From: Scandinavium sp051650185
Lineage (GTDB): Bacteria; Pseudomonadota; Gammaproteobacteria; Enterobacterales; Enterobacteriaceae
DNA: 64,000 nt
NCBI RefSeq assembly: GCF_051650185.1
Contig: NZ_JBOFIN010000026.1
Location: 4,215-68,214 of the forward strand
Direction: 5' to 3'
Shown here: positions 53,216 to 62,454 of the stretch, one piece after another
How the letters are laid out: each line of letters begins with the position of its first letter
Numbering within the stretch: the stretch's first letter is position 1
The notes under the pieces: generated by a model
What the model saw: the letters and a program-made list of their open reading frames with translations, nothing else
Told to the model about the DNA's origin: nothing
Database searches by the model: none
Program-made: the position numbers and the translations under genes

Positions 53216-53490
53216 CGTGCATCCTTTATCAAGTCAGGTCAGATGACCTTACTTCGCGACATTGGGGGACAGTATAAGCTTAAAGGTTGCTGGGCTTGAA
53301 ATTCTGCGGGGTGGTGGTGAGGGGTAAGAGGGAATGCGGCTTATCGCTGAACTCTGCCCCTGGATTTTTTGTAGGGCCACTTTGTGCCAGGAGCGGAAGT
53401 TATCTACTTCCTTCCAGATCAATAAATTTGATCGAAAAAGAAGCTTGTTAATATTTAGATAGCAGTAAAAAACCAGGGCATGGTTATTAT

Positions 53491-54327
53491 TTATATGTTT
53501 TTAAAGAATTCTTCCATGTCTTCCATTTCATGACTTACAATCTCAGTAACACCAGGTATTAATGGAAATAAATGGTTTCTTCTATCTTGTTCAAAGAAGA
53601 ATTTTAGCAACGCTTCACAAGATTTAACGTACTTACCAATATCAGTAGATAGTAATTCTGAAAGCACCTGAGAGGTAGAGCTAGATTTACTATGAATTAT
53701 CTCATTTCTTAACTCCTCTAATTTTTTAAAATGCCCCCAGAATGGTTTTTTTGCAGGAGAAACGCAGTGATAAATATCTGGGAGCATTTTAGAAACTTTT
53801 TCTGTAGTAGATACCCATCTTTCAATACCTAGTTTGTCATAAACTTCAACAACCCCGATTTTGTTTGAAGGTTTCTTATAAATATAATCATCTGGGATGG
53901 CTGAGTTACACATCGCTTCTATAGCTTTGTAGCTGAATACTATTGCCTTTTGAACTTCTTCTAGGTAATCATAAATTTCAATAACATCCTTTTCATAAAA
54001 ATTTTTGTTTTTATCTTTTCCTATTTTTTGAACGATTGACTTTCTAAGTTCTTGTGCCTTTTTAAGTGAGCCATTGGCAATGTGCATTGATAATGATATT
54101 TCATTTGGTCTAGATAAAGATATTTTTTTATTTTCTATTTTGGCGCTTATAGACTCTTGTAATATCACGCACTTGTCTTGCTTCACATCTACACACACCA
54201 CAGGTGTATTTGAACGAAATATGAAGTTTATTTTCTGCTTATCATTGGATGTTTGAGACCAATTATCAATACTGTATGAGATTATATAATCAGAACCAAC
54301 TTTGAGCGCTCTTGATTTATCACTCAT
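53491..54327 (-). CDS. Hypothetical protein with a HEPN-type R-x4-H motif; AT-rich, likely acquired
   Basis: 278 residues of unknown family. Helix FSYKAIEAMCNSAIPDDYIY (131-150) is followed by the R-x4-H motif KLEELRNEIIHSKS (Arg207-Asn208...His212), the pairing of helices and the RN...H catalytic signature typical of HEPN ribonucleases. The N-terminal 90 residues are rich in beta-forming residues. Base composition is far more AT-rich than any neighbour and codon use is poor in G/C third positions, which indicates recent transfer. It is alone; no partner nuclease, toxin or methylase is adjacent. HEPN proteins of this shape are often defence or abortive-infection RNases; that is inference. The ATG has a modest Shine-Dalgarno (GAGGG). 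Confidence 0.75.
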   Translation of the reverse strand: MSDKSRALKVGSDYIISYSIDNWSQTSNDKQKINFIFRSNTPVVCVDVKQDKCVILQESISAKIENKKISLSRPNEISLSMHIANGSLKKAQELRKSIVQKIGKDKNKNFYEKDVIEIYDYLEEVQKAIVFSYKAIEAMCNSAIPDDYIYKKPSNKIGVVEVYDKLGIERWVSTTEKVSKMLPDIYHCVSPAKKPFWGHFKKLEELRNEIIHSKSSSTSQVLSELLSTDIGKYVKSCEALLKFFFEQDRRNHLFPLIPGVTEIVSHEMEDMEEFFKNI

Positions 54328-54592
54328 AATACCCTCTGCTATAGATAATAATAAGGTTTAGCACATCTTAGCATTGATAGTTCAAGCATACGAAAGGTTT
54401 ATACAAAGACTTCAGAGTGTTAATAATGGCTTTATCAGTTGTGATATGAATTGCGGATTTCCGCTTCTCGCTCTGAGCTGCCCTTAAACACCAGCCCCTT
54501 CCCTCACCACCTCCAACAACACCACCTAAAGCCAGCCGCCAGAAATTCTGCTACCATCCCTGCATCATTCACCCTGCAAAGTGGCTGCGACT

Positions 54593-55399
54593 ATGAAATT
54601 TGTTTCTTTTAATATCAACGGCCTGCGCGCCCGTCCTCATCAGCTGGAAGCGATCGTTGAAAAGCATCAACCTGACGTGATTGGCCTTCAGGAGACCAAA
54701 GTTCACGACGACATGTTCCCGCTCGAAGATGTCGCTAAGCTCGGTTACAACGTCTTCTACCACGGTCAGAAAGGCCATTACGGCGTGGCGCTGTTAACTA
54801 AAGAGACGCCGATTGCCGTGCGCCGTGGTTTTCCGGGCGATGATGAAGAAGCGCAGCGTCGCATCATCATGGCGGAAGTGCCTTCCCCGTTTGGTAACCT
54901 TACCGTGATTAACGGCTACTTCCCGCAGGGCGAAAGCCGCGACCATCCCGTGAAGTTTCCGGCAAAAACAAGGTTTTATCAGGATTTGCAGGACTATCTC
55001 ACAGGCGAGCTGAAAAAAGAGAACCCGGTGCTGATCATGGGCGATATGAATATCAGCCCTACAGATCTGGACATTGGCATCGGCGAGGACAACCGTAAGC
55101 GCTGGTTGCGCACGGGCAAATGCTCCTTCCTTCCGGAAGAGCGTGAGTGGATGGAGCGCCTGCTCGGCTGGGGTCTGGTGGACACCTTCCGTCACGCGAA
55201 CCCGGAAACGCAGGATAAATTCTCGTGGTTTGACTATCGCTCCAAAGGCTTTGACGACAACCGCGGCCTGCGCATAGACCTGCTGCTGGCAAGCCAGGGG
55301 CTGGCACCGCACTGCATCGAAACCGGCATCGACTACGAGATCCGCAGTATGGAAAAACCGTCAGATCACGCACCGGTCTGGGCGACCTTTAAGGGCTAA
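54593..55399 (+). CDS. xthA: Exodeoxyribonuclease III
   Basis: 268 residues, the E. coli length. The endonuclease/exonuclease/phosphatase motifs are complete: FNINGLRAR, GLQETKVHDD, GDMNISPTDLDIG, DTFRHANPE, RIDLLLAS and SDHAPVW. Major AP endonuclease and 3'-repair enzyme. In E. coli ydjXYZ and ynjA lie between xthA and ynjB; here ynjB follows directly. The ATG of MKFVSFNI aligns with E. coli; the frame begins four codons earlier. Confidence 0.96.
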   Translation: MKFVSFNINGLRARPHQLEAIVEKHQPDVIGLQETKVHDDMFPLEDVAKLGYNVFYHGQKGHYGVALLTKETPIAVRRGFPGDDEEAQRRIIMAEVPSPFGNLTVINGYFPQGESRDHPVKFPAKTRFYQDLQDYLTGELKKENPVLIMGDMNISPTDLDIGIGEDNRKRWLRTGKCSFLPEEREWMERLLGWGLVDTFRHANPETQDKFSWFDYRSKGFDDNRGLRIDLLLASQGLAPHCIETGIDYEIRSMEKPSDHAPVWATFKG

Positions 55400-55556
55400 C
55401 GTCCAATAAAGCACTTAACGGTCGGCATCACCCTGATGCTAATTTAACGCAATACAGGCCGCCAGCGTCGCCAGCTACACTGGCTTCTCTGACAGGCCTG
55501 TAGCTGTCGATCTCCCGACGTCTGCCGGGCCACCTTCATCAAGTAAAGGAGTACGT

Positions 55557-56717
55557 ATGCGCCGTGTGCGTTATGGGATCTTTTTCGCCGGGCTGCTTGC
55601 CAGCAGCTCATTGCTCGCCAACACCTCGTGGCAGCAAACCGAAGCGCAGGCGCGCGGGCAAACCGTCTGGTTTAATGCCTGGGGCGGCGATCAGGCGGTG
55701 AATCGCTATCTCGACTGGGTCAGTGGGGAAGTGAAACGCGGTTACGACATTACTCTGCGCATTGTGCACATTGCCGACGCTGCCGATACGGTGAAACGCA
55801 TTCAGACAGAAGCTAAAGCAGGCCGCACGCACAACGGTTCAGTCGATTTGCTGTGGGTCAACGGGGAAAACTTCAGAACCCTGAAAGAGGCGAATCTGCT
55901 GAAAACGGGCTGGGCCGAGCAGCTGCCAAACTGGCGCTATGTTGATTTGCAAAAACCGGTGCGGGAAGATTTTTCCGTGCCGACTGACGGCGCTGAATCA
56001 CCATGGGGAAGTGCACAACTAACCTTTATCGCCCGTCGCGAGCAAACGCCACAGCCGCCGCTTTCCGCCGCAGATTTACTCAGTTTTGCCGCCGCTCATC
56101 CAGGCTCCATGACCTACCCTCGCCCGCCTGATTTCACCGCCACGGCGTTTCTGGAACAGCTTCTGCTGGTGCTCACCACGCAGCCTGATGCGCTGAAGCA
56201 GCCGCCGGATCCTGCAACCTTTGCCGAAGTGGCTGCCCCGCTGTGGGCGTATCTGGATAAACTGCATCCACAGCTTTGGCGTAAAGGCACAGATTTCCCG
56301 GCATCACCCGCCAAAATGGATGCCATGCTCGCCAATGGCACTTTGCGGCTTTCTCTGACGTTTAACCCCATGCACGCCGCGCAAAAAGTTGCGAGCGGCG
56401 AATTGCCGAAAGACAGCTACAGCTTTGGCTTCCGTAAAGGCATGATCGGCAACGTTCATTTCGTCACGATCCCGGCAAACGCCCGCTCCCCGCAGGCTGC
56501 ACAGGTGGTGGCTAACTTCCTGCTTTCCCCCGCGGCTCAACAGCGTAAAGCTGATGCTGCTATATGGGGAGATCCGACGGTGTTAGATATGCAAAAGCTC
56601 CCTGAGCCCTGGCCTGAAGTCACCTCAGAACAAATGCCAGCCGTACTGGCTGAGCCACATGCTGCCTGGGTCAGCGCGCTGGAGCAGGAATGGCTGCGCC
56701 GTTACGGTACGCACTGA
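55557..56717 (+). CDS. ynjB: ABC transporter substrate-binding protein YnjB
   Basis: 386 residues with a signal peptide (cut about residue 22, after SSLLA). It is a periplasmic solute-binding protein of the YnjB family (QTVWFNAWGGDQAVNRYLDW). The natural substrate of YnjBCD is not known. First gene of ynjBCDE; its end overlaps ynjC by 28 nt. Confidence 0.92.
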   Translation: MRRVRYGIFFAGLLASSSLLANTSWQQTEAQARGQTVWFNAWGGDQAVNRYLDWVSGEVKRGYDITLRIVHIADAADTVKRIQTEAKAGRTHNGSVDLLWVNGENFRTLKEANLLKTGWAEQLPNWRYVDLQKPVREDFSVPTDGAESPWGSAQLTFIARREQTPQPPLSAADLLSFAAAHPGSMTYPRPPDFTATAFLEQLLLVLTTQPDALKQPPDPATFAEVAAPLWAYLDKLHPQLWRKGTDFPASPAKMDAMLANGTLRLSLTFNPMHAAQKVASGELPKDSYSFGFRKGMIGNVHFVTIPANARSPQAAQVVANFLLSPAAQQRKADAAIWGDPTVLDMQKLPEPWPEVTSEQMPAVLAEPHAAWVSALEQEWLRRYGTH

Positions 56718-58225
56718 TTTCCCTGCTGTGGGCAGCAATGGCGCTGATCTACCTGCCGTTGCTGCCTACGCTCGGCCAGCTTGTGCAACCGGCCTTTTCG
56801 CTGGCTGACTGGCAAACGCTGCTTCAAGATACGCAACTGCCGCAGGCGCTGCTGGCAACCCTTGTCTCCACGCTGATTGCCGTGGGTGGCGCGCTGCTGA
56901 TTGCACTCTCCGTGGTCGCAGCGCTCTGGCTTTCCCAGCGCTGGCAGCGTCTTGCCTCCCAGCTTCCTCTGTTGCTCGCCGTGCCGCATGTTGCCTTTGT
57001 CACCGCCGCCCTCCTGCTTTTTGCTGAAGGCGGCTGGCTGTTTCACCTGTTCCCCACGCTGACGCCGTTTATCGATCGCTATGGCATCGGGCTTGGCCTG
57101 ACGCTGGCCTTCAAAGAGAGCGTGTTTTTGCTGTGGACGCTCTATGCCTTACTCAGCGGCAAACGGCTCACGCAGCAGAGTCTGGTGTTACGCGCTCAGG
57201 GTTACGGGCGCTGGCAGATTCTGGCCTGGCTGGTGTTGCCGCAGCTGATGCCACAATTACGTATCGTGCTACTGGCTACAACAGCGTGGACGCTTTCGGC
57301 GGTCGATGTGGCAATTATTCTTGGGCCGGGAAATCCGCCGACGCTGGCGGTTCTTGCCTGGCAGTGGCTTTCGCAGGGTGATGCACAACAGCAAACTCAG
57401 GGGACTCTGGCTTGCCTGCTTTTGCTATTAATCCTGGCGGCGATGGTTTTGGCTGCCAGGCTGGTCTGGTGGCTGTTTCGTCGAAACATTCCTGATTTTC
57501 AGGGCGTTCGCGACCCTGCTTCTCATGCTCTTGTGGGTCGTACGTTTGCGTGGCTGCTGCCGCTCTCTGGCCTGTTCTGTGTCCTGACGCTCGCGCTGCT
57601 TTCTCGCCCGGACGGTGTCGAAGTGACAAGCCTGTTCAACAGCCTCTGGCTGGCGCTCAGCGCTTCACTGTTGGCGGCGATGCTCAGCTTGCTGTGGCTT
57701 GAATATGGCCCGAAGCGTTTTACAGCCTGGATTTGGTTCCCCCTGGTGCTCCCCGCGCTGCCGCTGGTTGCCGGGCAATATCAGCTGGCGTTATGGAGCT
57801 GGCAGGATGGCGAGGCATTGACCGTTCTCTGGGGGCACTTGTTGTGGGTGGTGCCCTGGACGCTGTTTATCCTGCATCCTGCCTGGCACCGGCTCGACCC
57901 GCGAATGTTGCTCGTCGCTCGCACGCTCGGCTGGGGGCAATGGCGCTGCTTCTGGGTAGTGAAATGCCCTCTTCTGCTGCGCCCGGTTCTTGGCGCGGTC
58001 GCGGTCGGGTTTTCGGTGAGTATTGCGCAATATCTGCCGACCGTCTGGCTGGGTGCCGGACGAATCACTACCCTTACCACTGACGCCGTGGCGCTAAGCA
58101 GCGGTGGCAGCACGACTTTACTGGCGACTCAGGCGTTGTGGCAACTGCTGCTGCCGGGCCTGTTTTTCGGGGCGATCGCCCTGCTGCTCAGGCTGACAGG
58201 CCATTACCGACAAGGACTGCGTTGA
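56690..58225 (+). CDS. ynjC: ABC transporter permease YnjC
   Basis: 511 residues, a fused two-domain permease with about 12 membrane helices and two EAA-type loops (VLRAQGYGRWQILAWLVLPQL and VARTLGWGQWRCFWVVKCPLL are split by a hydrophobic stretch). It forms the whole membrane channel for the YnjB-delivered substrate. The stop overlaps the ynjD ATG (TGATG). Confidence 0.92.
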   Translation: MAAPLRYALISLLWAAMALIYLPLLPTLGQLVQPAFSLADWQTLLQDTQLPQALLATLVSTLIAVGGALLIALSVVAALWLSQRWQRLASQLPLLLAVPHVAFVTAALLLFAEGGWLFHLFPTLTPFIDRYGIGLGLTLAFKESVFLLWTLYALLSGKRLTQQSLVLRAQGYGRWQILAWLVLPQLMPQLRIVLLATTAWTLSAVDVAIILGPGNPPTLAVLAWQWLSQGDAQQQTQGTLACLLLLLILAAMVLAARLVWWLFRRNIPDFQGVRDPASHALVGRTFAWLLPLSGLFCVLTLALLSRPDGVEVTSLFNSLWLALSASLLAAMLSLLWLEYGPKRFTAWIWFPLVLPALPLVAGQYQLALWSWQDGEALTVLWGHLLWVVPWTLFILHPAWHRLDPRMLLVARTLGWGQWRCFWVVKCPLLLRPVLGAVAVGFSVSIAQYLPTVWLGAGRITTLTTDAVALSSGGSTTLLATQALWQLLLPGLFFGAIALLLRLTGHYRQGLR

Positions 58226-58857
58226 TGTTAATCGTTAAAAACCTGACCCTCACCTGCGCTAACTCGCCGTTACTTCGTGTCGTAACCTTTCAGGTTGAGA
58301 AAGGCGAAGTGTTGACGCTAATGGGCGATTCCGGCAGCGGGAAATCCACCTTGTTTTCGTGGATGGTCGGTGCATTGCCTGAAGCTTTTCAGGCTTCAGG
58401 GGAACTCTGGCTGGAGGATAAGCGCCTCGATGGGCTGCCAACAGAAACCCGGCGCGTCGGCATTCTGTTCCAGGACGCATTGCTGTTCGATCACTTTAAC
58501 GTTGGGCAAAACCTGCTGCTCGCCCTTCCGGCGTCAGTAGCGCGTCAGGAAAGGCGGCTAAAAGTGGAGGCCGCGCTGGAAAGCGCCGGGTTGGAAGGTT
58601 TTTACTCCCGCGACCCGGCTACGCTATCCGGTGGACAACGTGCCCGCGTTGCGTTGCTGCGTTCGCTGTTAGCTCAGCCCGATGCTTTGCTGCTTGATGA
58701 GCCGTTCAGTGGCCTCGATGCAGCGCTTCGCGATAGCTTCCGCGCTTTCGTTTTTAGCCAGATTCGCCAGCAGAATATTCCCGCCGTGCTGGTCACTCAC
58801 GACGTGGCAGATATCCCGCCAGAGGGGCGCTGTCTGCAGCTTGAAAGCTGGCGCTAA
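58225..58857 (+). CDS. ynjD: ABC transporter ATP-binding protein YnjD
   Basis: 210 residues. Walker A GDSGSGKST, signature LSGGQRARVALLRSLL, Walker B ALLLDEPFSGLD and switch His in VTHDVAD. It powers the YnjC permease. The start overlaps the ynjC stop; the longer open frame reads back into ynjC. Confidence 0.94.
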   Translation: MLIVKNLTLTCANSPLLRVVTFQVEKGEVLTLMGDSGSGKSTLFSWMVGALPEAFQASGELWLEDKRLDGLPTETRRVGILFQDALLFDHFNVGQNLLLALPASVARQERRLKVEAALESAGLEGFYSRDPATLSGGQRARVALLRSLLAQPDALLLDEPFSGLDAALRDSFRAFVFSQIRQQNIPAVLVTHDVADIPPEGRCLQLESWR

Positions 58858-58932
58858 TCTGTTTCAGCGCAAGGTTTTTCTCACTTTGGAGGTTCAGAAT
58901 GGCGCTTCTTTTCACTCTTGTCGGGCAATTCG

Positions 58933-60240
58933 ATGAAACGTGTTTCTCAACTGACCGCGCTGGCCCTGCTGATCGGGCTCTCTTCCTCTGCTTCCTTTGC
59001 CGCTGATAAGGCTTCGACCTTGACGCTAAGCGAACTGCAACAGCAACACGGTGTCGCCATTGATACGCGCCAGAGCGCGTTTTATAACGGCTGGCCGCAA
59101 GCACTCAATGGCCCTGAAGGTCATGAGCCTTCTGCGCTCAACCTGTCGGCAACCTGGCTTTCAGCGATGAACGACGAACAGCTGGCCGCCTGGATCAAAC
59201 AACACCCGTTGCAGCCTGCCACGCCTGTCGCGCTGTACGGTGCACCCCAGGATAACGAAGCCGTTGCGGCACGCCTGAAAAAAGCCGGAATGACTCACGT
59301 CAGTCTGCTGAGCGATGCCTTACAACAGCCCGAAAGATTGCAAAAACTGCCGCACTTTGAACAGCTGGTTTACCCACAATGGCTGCACGATTTGCAACAG
59401 CAAAAGGTGGTGACCGCCGCTCCGGAAGGTGACTGGAAAGTGTTTGAAGCAGCCTGGGGCGCGCCAAAACTCTATCTGCTGAGCCACATTCCGGGTGCCG
59501 GGTACATCGACACCAACGAGGTGGAAAGCGAGCCGCTGTGGAATAAAGTCCCGGACGACAAGCTGAAGGCATTCATGGCAAAACAAGGCATCCGTCATGA
59601 CACCACGGTTATCCTTTACGGTCGTGATGTCTACGCGGCGGCTCGTGTGGCGCAAATCCTGCTGTATGCTGGCGTGAAAGATGTTCGGCTGCTGGATGGC
59701 GGCTGGAAAACCTGGTCAGATGCCGGTTTACCTGTTGAGCGCGGCGTACCCGGCAAAATCACTCCCGCCCCTGACTTTGGTGCGCCGATCCCAGGCCAGC
59801 CACAGCTGATGCTGAACGAGCAACAGGCTCGTGGCTTGCTGCATCGTCAGGATGCATCGCTGGTCAGCATTCGTTCATGGCCGGAATTTATCGGCACCAC
59901 CAGCGGCTACAGCTACATCAAGCCAAAAGGTGAGATTGCGGGCGCTCGCTGGGGCCACGCTGGCAGCGACTCCACGCACATGGAAGACTTCCATAATCCT
60001 GATGGCACCATGCGCACTGCCGATGACATCGCGGCGATGTGGAAAGCCTGGAATATCCTGCCGTCACAGCAGGTGTCGTTCTACTGCGGCACCGGCTGGC
60101 GTGCTTCCGAAACGTTTATGTACGCCCGTGCCATGGGCTGGCAGAACATTTCGGTGTACGACGGCGGCTGGTATGAGTGGAGCCAGAACCCGAAAAACCC
60201 GGTTAGCCGTGGCGAGCGCGGGCCGGATAGTTCGAGGTAA
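58933..60240 (+). CDS. ynjE: Thiosulfate sulfurtransferase YnjE (rhodanese)
   Basis: 435 residues, as in E. coli. A signal peptide (MKRVSQLTALALLIGLSSSA) exports it to the periplasm, then tandem rhodanese-like domains; the active-site loop YCGTGWRASE (Cys about 383) is in the last domain. It may handle persulfide sulfur in the periplasm; its link to ynjBCD is unexplained. Followed by a REP pair. Confidence 0.93.
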   Translation: MKRVSQLTALALLIGLSSSASFAADKASTLTLSELQQQHGVAIDTRQSAFYNGWPQALNGPEGHEPSALNLSATWLSAMNDEQLAAWIKQHPLQPATPVALYGAPQDNEAVAARLKKAGMTHVSLLSDALQQPERLQKLPHFEQLVYPQWLHDLQQQKVVTAAPEGDWKVFEAAWGAPKLYLLSHIPGAGYIDTNEVESEPLWNKVPDDKLKAFMAKQGIRHDTTVILYGRDVYAAARVAQILLYAGVKDVRLLDGGWKTWSDAGLPVERGVPGKITPAPDFGAPIPGQPQLMLNEQQARGLLHRQDASLVSIRSWPEFIGTTSGYSYIKPKGEIAGARWGHAGSDSTHMEDFHNPDGTMRTADDIAAMWKAWNILPSQQVSFYCGTGWRASETFMYARAMGWQNISVYDGGWYEWSQNPKNPVSRGERGPDSSR

Positions 60241-60247
60241 TGAATTC

Positions 60248-60328
60248 ATGCCCGGCGGCGGCTATGCCTTGCCGGGCCTGCAGCGGCCAGCACCCGTAGG
60301 CCGGGCAAGCGTTAGTGCCGCCCGGCAT
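60248..60328. repeat. BIME: two inverted REP units between ynjE and ynjF
   Basis: ATGCCCGGCGGCGG...GCCTTGCCGGGC and, inverted, GGCCGGGCAAGCG...GTGCCGCCCGGCAT. They lie between converging genes; the ynjF stop codon falls inside the right-hand unit. Confidence 0.88.
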
Positions 60329-60932
60329 GTTTTAAAGTCTGATAGCCGCTCCAGATCCGCGTCAGCGTCGTCAGCCAACACAACGCGCCAAAAATGCCTG
60401 CCAGCCACGCAAAATACTGTGGGAACAGGCAGCACAGCACGAAGAGTAAAATCGTCTCCGTCCCTTCCGTTAAGCCGCCCAGATAGTAAAACGACTTGTG
60501 CGCATAGCCCGGATTATCAATCTGATGTTTTGCCGTCAGCGCCGCAAAAGCCAGAAAGCTGCTGCCGGTGCCGATAAACGCAAACAGCAGCCAGCCGCCC
60601 GCCACCGCATTCGTCTGGGGATCGGCGAGAATAAACCCGAACGGCACCAGCGCGTAAAACAGAAAATCGAGCGAGATATCGAGAAACCCGCCTGCATCCG
60701 TCAGCCCTCGGCGGCGTGCCAGCGCGCCATCCAGCCCATCCAGCAGGCGGTTGAGCACAATAGCCACCAGCGCCGGAAGGTACCAGCCTGACGCCAGAAA
60801 CGGCAGCGCCAGCACGCCGATGCCAAAACCTGTTAGCGTCACACCGTCTGCCGAAATGCCCTGCTGCTCCAGCTTTGCAGCCAGGCGATTGAGGAGCGGT
60901 TTCAGGCGTGGATGCACATGGCGGTCAAGCAT
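60312..60932 (-). CDS. ynjF: CDP-alcohol phosphatidyltransferase family protein YnjF
   Basis: 206 residues, several membrane helices. The family motif DG-x2-AR-x8-G-x3-D-x3-D is exactly met by DGLDGALARRRGLTDAGGFLD plus Asp four further on. Likely an enzyme of phospholipid head-group transfer, substrate unknown. The ATG of MLDRHVHPRL agrees with E. coli; overlaps the upstream gene by 8 nt. Confidence 0.93.
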   Translation of the reverse strand: MLDRHVHPRLKPLLNRLAAKLEQQGISADGVTLTGFGIGVLALPFLASGWYLPALVAIVLNRLLDGLDGALARRRGLTDAGGFLDISLDFLFYALVPFGFILADPQTNAVAGGWLLFAFIGTGSSFLAFAALTAKHQIDNPGYAHKSFYYLGGLTEGTETILLFVLCCLFPQYFAWLAGIFGALCWLTTLTRIWSGYQTLKHAGRH

Positions 60933-61491
60933 GGGGTTTCCTTTCACTGCTGCATAATCCCTGAGAAGGAATGTCCAGCGCGGCGTTAAATCGGGCAGAC
61001 AAGTTCTGGAAAGCCACCAGCGCGGTCAGTTCGCAAATCTGATCGTCGCTATAGCAGTTTTTGAGCTCACTTTTTTGCGCATCACTGATAGCGGGCGGCG
61101 TGGCGGTCATCGCATCGGCATAAGCTAACGCAGCACGCTCGGCCTCACTGAACAGCGTGGAATCCTGCCACTGCGCGACGGCCTGCACTTTCTCCAGAGC
61201 ATTGCAGCGTTGCGCCAGCCGCAGCGTGTTTGCATCAATGCAAAAGGCACAATGACACTGCTGCGATACCCGAGTCATCAGCATTGCCCGGAGCTCAGGC
61301 GACAGGCGCGCTTTTTTGCGCTCCAGCCAGCCCAAAAACAATGCCATCAGCCAGAACAGGCGTGGCATACGCCCCCACCAGCGCGTGGGATACAGCACCT
61401 CGCCATAATGTTTTATTTGCATCTTCGTGATGGGCGACAGCGAAGCCGGTATGTTGCTGAGCGGCGGTACCCAGGACTGAGGATTTTTCAC
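60925..61491 (-). CDS. ynjA: Carboxymuconolactone-decarboxylase/AhpD-like protein, YnjA homologue
   Basis: 188 residues. RWWGRMPRLFWL, GWLERKKARLSPE, the redox CxxC in CHCAFCIDANTL and the C-terminal FQNLSARFNAALDIPSQGLC match E. coli YnjA. The AhpD fold uses the CxxC as a thiol redox centre. In E. coli ynjA lies between ydjZ and ynjB; here it sits upstream of ynjF, so it has moved. I choose the GTG of VKNPQSWVPP because AGGAG is 7 nt upstream; the longer frame has no Shine-Dalgarno. Confidence 0.85.
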   Translation of the reverse strand: MKNPQSWVPPLSNIPASLSPITKMQIKHYGEVLYPTRWWGRMPRLFWLMALFLGWLERKKARLSPELRAMLMTRVSQQCHCAFCIDANTLRLAQRCNALEKVQAVAQWQDSTLFSEAERAALAYADAMTATPPAISDAQKSELKNCYSDDQICELTALVAFQNLSARFNAALDIPSQGLCSSERKPHA

Positions 61492-61569
61492 TCTAAAACT
61501 CCTGCAGATCTTCAGATTTATCAATGGCAGAGATAGTATGGCACGCCGTCACCAGGAACCTTGACCTCT

Positions 61570-61986
61570 ATGCTGAAAACGATTGATGTTGTCGCTGCCA
61601 TTCTCGAAAAAAATGGATTCATTCTGCTGGCCCAGCGGCCACCTCACGCCGATCAGGCGGGCATGTGGGAGTTTCCCGGCGGAAAAGTGGAAGCAGGTGA
61701 AACGCAGCCCGAAGCGTTAATTCGCGAGCTACGTGAAGAACTGGGGATTGAAGCTTTACCTGCTGAGTATGTCGCCAGCCATCAGCGGGAGGTGTCCGGG
61801 CGAATCATTCACCTGCACGCCTGGCATGTGCCGGAATTCAGCGGCGAGCTGACCGCGCACGAGCACAGCCAGCTTGAATGGGTGCAGCCGGAACAGGCGT
61901 TTGGCTATGCGCTCGCGCCAGCGGACATTCCACTGCTGGAAGCCTTTATTGCCTTACGCGACGCCAGACCAGAGGATTCGTGCTGA
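61570..61986 (+). CDS. nudG: CTP pyrophosphohydrolase NudG (Nudix)
   Basis: 138 residues. The Nudix box G-x5-E-x7-REUxEExGU is perfect in GGKVEAGETQPEALIRELRE plus ELGIE. The E. coli enzyme hydrolyses CTP, 5-methyl-dCTP and 8-oxo-dGTP. The ATG of MLKTIDVV is taken; a TTG three codons earlier lies nearer AGGAA and cannot be excluded. Its end overlaps convergent ynjH by about 40 nt. Confidence 0.93.
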   Translation: MLKTIDVVAAILEKNGFILLAQRPPHADQAGMWEFPGGKVEAGETQPEALIRELREELGIEALPAEYVASHQREVSGRIIHLHAWHVPEFSGELTAHEHSQLEWVQPEQAFGYALAPADIPLLEAFIALRDARPEDSC

Positions 61987-62221
61987 GGGTTTTGTCATCG
62001 CGCTGACATTGCAGTAACACCCCTTCGGCCTTGATAACCGCGCCTTCCGAGTAGTTGGCGTTCTCATAAATGCAGCACTGGCTACAAGGCTGCCCACGCT
62101 GTCCGCTACTGCTGAACACTTCAGGTGGGACGCTCACTTCCACATCCGGGCGAATACGCTGATCGGCCTGCACGCCGCCCGCCATCAGCACCAGCAAACC
62201 AGCCATCAGAGTTCTTTTCAT
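61946..62221 (-). CDS. ynjH: DUF1496 family protein YnjH
   Basis: 91 residues with a signal peptide (cut after GGVQA). The mature protein has a CSQCC cysteine cluster (GQPCSQCCIYENANYSEGA) typical of DUF1496. Exported small protein of unknown function. The second ATG is chosen by AGGA spacing. It reads against nudG. Confidence 0.9.
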   Translation of the reverse strand: MKRTLMAGLLVLMAGGVQADQRIRPDVEVSVPPEVFSSSGQRGQPCSQCCIYENANYSEGAVIKAEGVLLQCQRDDKTLSTNPLVWRRVRQ

Positions 62222-62454
62222 CGTCATTCCTTTTTTCGGGTTTCAGCTAACAGTATCGGCTCAGGACGTGCTTTTCTTAAATTTTAGCCATCATCTCTTT
62301 TTGTTATGACAGCCGCCCGGTTATAAATTTTCCCTTCTTCTCACGATTTTTCCTTGCCTGCCGCCTCGTCTGCGGTGATAGTCGAAAAAAACGCCTTAAA
62401 CACAACAACCGCATCAACATCATACCGTTAACACCATAAGAGGAACTTATCGTA

